Shown here: positions 60,920 to 64,000 of the stretch, in pieces
Numbering within the stretch: position 1 is the first letter of the stretch
How the letters are laid out: each line of letters starts with the position of its first letter
NCBI RefSeq assembly: GCF_009696265.1
Contig: NZ_VUMH01000011.1
Coordinates: 1 to 64,000, forward strand
Direction: 5' to 3'
Length of the DNA stretch: 64,000 bases
Source of the DNA: Desulfovibrio porci
Lineage (GTDB): Bacteria > Desulfobacterota > Desulfovibrionia > Desulfovibrionales > Desulfovibrionaceae
Program-made: the position numbers and the translations under genes
Notes under the pieces: generated by a model
Database searches by the model: none
Told to the model about the DNA's origin: nothing
The model's input: the letters and a program-made list of their open reading frames with translations, nothing else

Positions 60920-61426
60920 ATGAGGATAGTGAAAAAACTCTACGACAATTTTGAGGAATACTGCTGTGTGGCCGCCGTGGCGCTGATGATCGTCTGCCTC
61001 GCCTTGCAGATCGTTTTCCGCGCGGCCGTGGGCGGCGGTCTGTCCTGGTCGGAGGAACTTTCGCGCTACAGTTTTATCTGGGCCGTATTTTTGGGCATGT
61101 CCCTGGCCGCCAAACGGCTTGCCCATGTGCGCATCACAGCCGCCCTGCTGCTCCTGCCGCTGAAAGCGCGGCTGCTTGTCAGGATGGGCACGGACGCCCT
61201 TTGGATCGCCTTTTCGCTGTACATCGCTTTTCACGGCCTGGAATTACTCCGGGAAGGCCTTGAATTTCCTGAAATGTCGCCGACGCTGGGCATTGTCAAA
61301 GCCTGGGTCGAAGCCATCATTCCTTTCTGCTTTTTCCTCACGCCGTGGCGCATTGTGGAGCAGTATTGCCGCAATATCCACAGAGGCACGCTCCTCGAAC
61401 TGGTACGGGACGAGGTGACGTCATGA
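60920..61426 (+). CDS. dctQ: TRAP transporter small permease subunit
   Basis: 168 residues, four transmembrane helices. 'WSEELSRYSFIWAVFLGMSLAAKRLAHVRI' is the DctQ signature. ATG at 60920 has AAGGAGGAG; an upstream TTG in frame is less likely. Stop overlaps the dctM start by four bases (ATGA). Confidence 0.9.
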   Translation: MRIVKKLYDNFEEYCCVAAVALMIVCLALQIVFRAAVGGGLSWSEELSRYSFIWAVFLGMSLAAKRLAHVRITAALLLLPLKARLLVRMGTDALWIAFSLYIAFHGLELLREGLEFPEMSPTLGIVKAWVEAIIPFCFFLTPWRIVEQYCRNIHRGTLLELVRDEVTS

Positions 61427-62724
61427 GCGCTCTCGCTGTCTGCATGCTGGTGCTGGTCATTCTGTTCATACTGGGCATGCCCATCTTCATGTCTCTGGCC
61501 ATCGCCGCCATAGCGGCGCTTCTGGCGATGGACGGCGCCCTGCCGTTGTCCGTGGTGCCGAACTCCCTGTTTGACGGCGTCAACCTCTTCCCGCTTCTGG
61601 CCATACCCTGCTTTGTGGTGGCGGGCATGCTGATGGAATACGGCAACATCACCAAACAGATCATCGACGTGACCAAGCAGATGGTGGGCCGTCTGCACGG
61701 TGGTCTGGGCATCACCACGATTATGGCCTGCACGTTTTTCGCGGCCATTTCGGGTTCCGGACCGGGCACAGTGGCCGCTGTGGGCACGCTGATGATTCCG
61801 GCCATGATCCGCTCCGGCTATTCAAAGAACTACGCGGCCGCCACCACCTCTTCCGGCGGCACCATCGGCATTCTCATCCCGCCCAGCAATCCCATGATCA
61901 TTTATGCCATTCTGTGCAACGTCTCCGTGACGGGCATGTTCACCGCAGGTTTCATACCGGGCTTCATCGTGGCTTTCAGCATGTGCCTGACCGCGTATCT
62001 GCTGGCCAGAAAACACGGCTTTCAGGGCGACAAGGATACGCCGCCTTTCCATCTGCGGACGTTTCTGACGGCCTGCGGCAGGTCCGGTTTCGCCTTGGCC
62101 ACTCCCGTCATCATTCTGGGCTCCATCTATTCCGGCATGGCCACGCCCGTGGAAGCCTCGGTCATCGCCATCTTCTGGGCGCTGTTCGTGGGCGTATGCA
62201 TCAACAAGGCCCTTTCATGGAGGCATATTTACGATTCCCTGCTGGAAGGGGCCATGTTTTGCGGCACCGTCCTGCTGATCGTCGGGGTGTCCACCCTGTT
62301 CGGAAAAATCCTGACGTATGAGGAAGCGCCGCAACAACTGGCCCGGCTCGTGCTGCAGATTTCCGACACGCCGGAAACAGTGCTGCTGATGATTATCGCC
62401 GTACTGTATTTTCTGGGCATGTTCATGGAAACCCTGTCCACCATCATCATCCTTGTGCCGGTGCTGCTGCCCATGATCAATACGCTCGGCATAGATCTCA
62501 TCCATTTCGGAATCATTCTGGTGGTCACCAACAATGTGGCCATGCTGACGCCGCCATTGGGCGTCAACCTGTTCATATCCTCACGCCTGGCGGGAATCAC
62601 GGTGGAACAGAACTCTATTGCCGTGCTTCCCTATCTGCTCTGCCTGACCGTGTGCATTCTGATTTTTACCTTTTTCCCCGGCGTATGCACATGGCTGCCC
62701 CGCGTCATGGGCTATGGGGGCTAG
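61423..62724 (+). CDS. dctM: TRAP transporter large permease subunit
   Basis: 433 residues, about twelve transmembrane helices. DctM features include 'GSGPGTVAAVGTLMIPAMIRSGYSKNYAAATTSSGGTIGILIPPSNPMIIYA' and 'TPPLGVNLFISSRLAGI'. It imports the substrate with sodium using DctP as the receptor. Translationally coupled to dctQ; followed by a palindromic terminator. Confidence 0.92.
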   Translation: MSALAVCMLVLVILFILGMPIFMSLAIAAIAALLAMDGALPLSVVPNSLFDGVNLFPLLAIPCFVVAGMLMEYGNITKQIIDVTKQMVGRLHGGLGITTIMACTFFAAISGSGPGTVAAVGTLMIPAMIRSGYSKNYAAATTSSGGTIGILIPPSNPMIIYAILCNVSVTGMFTAGFIPGFIVAFSMCLTAYLLARKHGFQGDKDTPPFHLRTFLTACGRSGFALATPVIILGSIYSGMATPVEASVIAIFWALFVGVCINKALSWRHIYDSLLEGAMFCGTVLLIVGVSTLFGKILTYEEAPQQLARLVLQISDTPETVLLMIIAVLYFLGMFMETLSTIIILVPVLLPMINTLGIDLIHFGIILVVTNNVAMLTPPLGVNLFISSRLAGITVEQNSIAVLPYLLCLTVCILIFTFFPGVCTWLPRVMGYGG

Positions 62725-62791
62725 AAAAAGCGCGCGTCTCATCCGGGGCATTGCCGTGAACGCCGCCGGCTTCATGCCCCCCAGCTTCACA

Positions 62792-62821
62792 CGAACCGCC
62801 GGGGCATGCCCCGGCGGTTCG
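62792..62821 (+). terminator. 30-base perfect palindrome after dctM
   Basis: Arms CGAACCGCCGGGGCA / TGCCCCGGCGGTTCG. No strong T-run follows, but position 68 bases after the TRAP operon suggests transcript end or mRNA protection. Confidence 0.55.
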
Positions 62822-63005
62822 CGGTCTTCGCTCTTTCCCTGCCGGTCATTCCACGCGTCCGGCCCTTCCTGCCCTGACGGCCATGCGGGCTTTTTCGCCC
62901 GGATGCGGGCAGCAAATCGTCCTTATTTGGGCAGCCGCCTGGGGCAAGGGGGGAGCATCAAAGACAAAACTGCAAAAAATCAATGTGTTACATAAAAAAA
63001 TTAAG

Positions 63006-63022
63006 CTGGCACCATCTTTGCT
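63006..63022 (+). promoter_or_regulatory. Sigma54 (-24/-12) promoter of the FrdA-like gene
   Basis: CTGGCACCATCTTTGCT: GG (63008-63009) and GC (63020-63021) with 10 bases between, TGGCAC and TTTGCT flanks near consensus. Predicted start near 63033, leaving a leader of under 40 bases before the ATG at 63070. Confidence 0.78.
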
Positions 63023-63069
63023 GATTCAAGGCAACGCAGCTGCCGCAATGTTTTACAGGGGTAAATCTT

Positions 63070-64000
63070 ATGAATGCGGACTACAAAGTGGATTTGCTGG
63101 TGCTGGGCATGGGCGCGGCGGCGCAACTGGCCGCCATTTACGCTCATGACGCAGACCCGGACCTGAACATCCTCATCGCCACCAAGGCGCTGAAAGGCAA
63201 GGGCGGATGCAGCCGCATGGTTCAGGGCGGCTTCAATGTGGTGCTTGACCCCGGCGATTCCCATGAAAAACACCTCATGGATACGCTCAAGGGCGGCCAG
63301 TACATCAATGATCAGGATCTGGCCCTGGCTCTGGTGGAACAGGCCACGCCCACGGTCAAGGAACTGGAAACCGTCTGCGGCTGCTTTTTCGACCGCCGCC
63401 CGGACGGGCACATCCATCAGAAAGCCTTTGCCGGGCAGTGTTTCGACCGCACGGTGCACAAAGGCGACCTGACGGGCATCGAAATCATCAGCCGCACCAC
63501 GGAACAGATCTTCAAGCGCCGGATTCCGGTGCTGGAAGAAACCCGCGCCGTGGAACTGCTGCTGGACGCCGAGGGAAACACGGTCACCGGCGCGCTGCTC
63601 TACAATATGCGCAGCGGCGCATTCGTCACCGTGGAGGCCGCGGCCACTCTGGTGGCCACGGGCGGCGGCCCCACCCAGTACCGCTTCCACGCCCCCGGCC
63701 CGGAAAAATCCGCGGACGGCATCGCCATGCTGTACCGGGCGGGCGCGCTGATGCGCGACATGGAAATGATCCAGTTCCATCCCACGGGCCTGATCATTCC
63801 CGGCAGCGTGGTGGCCGGGGCTCTGCTGGAAGAAGGCCTGCGCGGCGCGGGAGCCCACCTCTACAACGGCGAGGGCGAGCGCTACATGCTCAAATACGCG
63901 CCGGACGTGGCCGAACGCGCCACGCGCGACGTGGTCAGTCGTTCCGCCTACCTGGAAATGATGGCCGGGCGCGCCTGTCCCGAAGGCGGTGTGCGCATTG
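63070..64000 (+). CDS. FrdA/SdhA-family flavoprotein, N-terminal part
   Basis: 310 codons visible; the gene runs off the right edge. FAD-binding N-terminus 'DLLVLGMGAAAQLAAIYA', then 'GKGGCSRMVQGGFNVVL' (flavin-attachment-like loop), 'FDRTVHKGDLTGIEII', 'ATGGGPTQYRFH' and the catalytic-type 'MIQFHPTGLIIPG'. It resembles fumarate reductase/succinate dehydrogenase flavoproteins and soluble fumarate-reductase-like enzymes. In sulfonate pathways a related flavoprotein is not standard, so it may reduce an enoate or fumarate released downstream. ATG at 63070 is supported by gene-start similarity and the sigma54 promoter just upstream. Confidence 0.8.
   Translation, partial: MNADYKVDLLVLGMGAAAQLAAIYAHDADPDLNILIATKALKGKGGCSRMVQGGFNVVLDPGDSHEKHLMDTLKGGQYINDQDLALALVEQATPTVKELETVCGCFFDRRPDGHIHQKAFAGQCFDRTVHKGDLTGIEIISRTTEQIFKRRIPVLEETRAVELLLDAEGNTVTGALLYNMRSGAFVTVEAAATLVATGGGPTQYRFHAPGPEKSADGIAMLYRAGALMRDMEMIQFHPTGLIIPGSVVAGALLEEGLRGAGAHLYNGEGERYMLKYAPDVAERATRDVVSRSAYLEMMAGRACPEGGVRI

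Larger units (their letters stand above)
62725..63069. other. Intergenic region with terminator and sigma54 promoter
   Basis: 345 bases. Contains the palindrome at 62792-62821, GC-rich DNA to about 62960, then an AT-rich segment with the -24/-12 element at 63007. No gene seen; short frames in this interval lack ribosome sites. Confidence 0.55.

Overview
The window looks like chromosomal DNA of a Desulfovibrionaceae sulfate reducer (Desulfovibrio sensu lato). The evidence is a TunR-type molybdate/tungstate regulator built on a tyrosine-recombinase fold, a cytochrome c maturation operon whose CcmE carries a Cys-type haem motif and which has no CcmG/CcmH, several -24/-12 (sigma54) promoters, a Wolinella-type fumarate reductase membrane subunit, and genes for C2/C3 sulfonates. 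The DNA is GC-rich except for a few AT-rich stretches (about 10.9-11.7 kb and 53.5-53.7 kb). No rRNA or CRISPR array was seen. The only tRNA is initiator tRNA-fMet at 32.3-32.4 kb.

Layout. 0-3.6 kb (minus): DASS transporter, two-subunit class I fumarase and fumarate reductase frdC-frdA. 4.0-7.1 kb (minus): a sigma54 promoter with upstream repeats drives a sulfoacetaldehyde acetyltransferase-like gene (xsc), then an intergenic terminator, then phosphonoacetaldehyde hydrolase (phnX). 7.1-10.9 kb: modBC, modA and divergent tunR with a dif-like operator. 10.9-12.7 kb: an AT-rich lipoprotein gene and a YqjD/YqjE/YqjK-like trio. 12.9-15.5 kb: metNIQ. 15.6-18.1 kb: glutamate-synthase-like FMN protein and two XRE regulators. 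18.2-30.1 kb: GGDEF protein, nitroreductase, two-component system, methyltransferase, a large hybrid sensor kinase, ogt, an MFS pump and a DUF2007 protein. 30.3-32.4 kb: an IS5-family element, an Mrr-type restriction enzyme and the tRNA-fMet locus. 32.7-45 kb: CNNM/CBS protein, ccmE-F-A-B-C-D with two TPR proteins, and a 1,522-residue protein that looks like a hybrid histidine kinase with all phospho-acceptors lost. 45-51.3 kb: universal stress protein, cardiolipin synthase, glmS and ppiD.

51.7-64 kb is the most interesting part. A GAF-AAA-Fis enhancer-binding protein is divergent from a sigma54 promoter driving a TSUP permease and a second DASS permease. These are followed by a molybdenum aldehyde oxidoreductase of the D. 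gigas Mop type (frameshifted in this sequence), a dehydrogenase with the G-R-T signature of sulfolactaldehyde reductase (YihU), a complete TRAP transporter, and, behind another sigma54 promoter, an FrdA/SdhA-like flavoprotein that runs off the window.

Reading together: the 53-63 kb block can be read as a C3-sulfonate module. TRAP would import the substrate, the YihU-like enzyme would interconvert dihydroxypropanesulfonate and sulfolactaldehyde, the Mo enzyme would oxidise the aldehyde, and TSUP/DASS would move sulfite, sulfonate or carboxylates. With xsc at 5-7 kb, this fits an organism that uses organosulfonates as a source of sulfite. The modABC/tunR locus supplies and controls the molybdate needed by a Mo enzyme. 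These links are inferences from sequence motifs and gene order.
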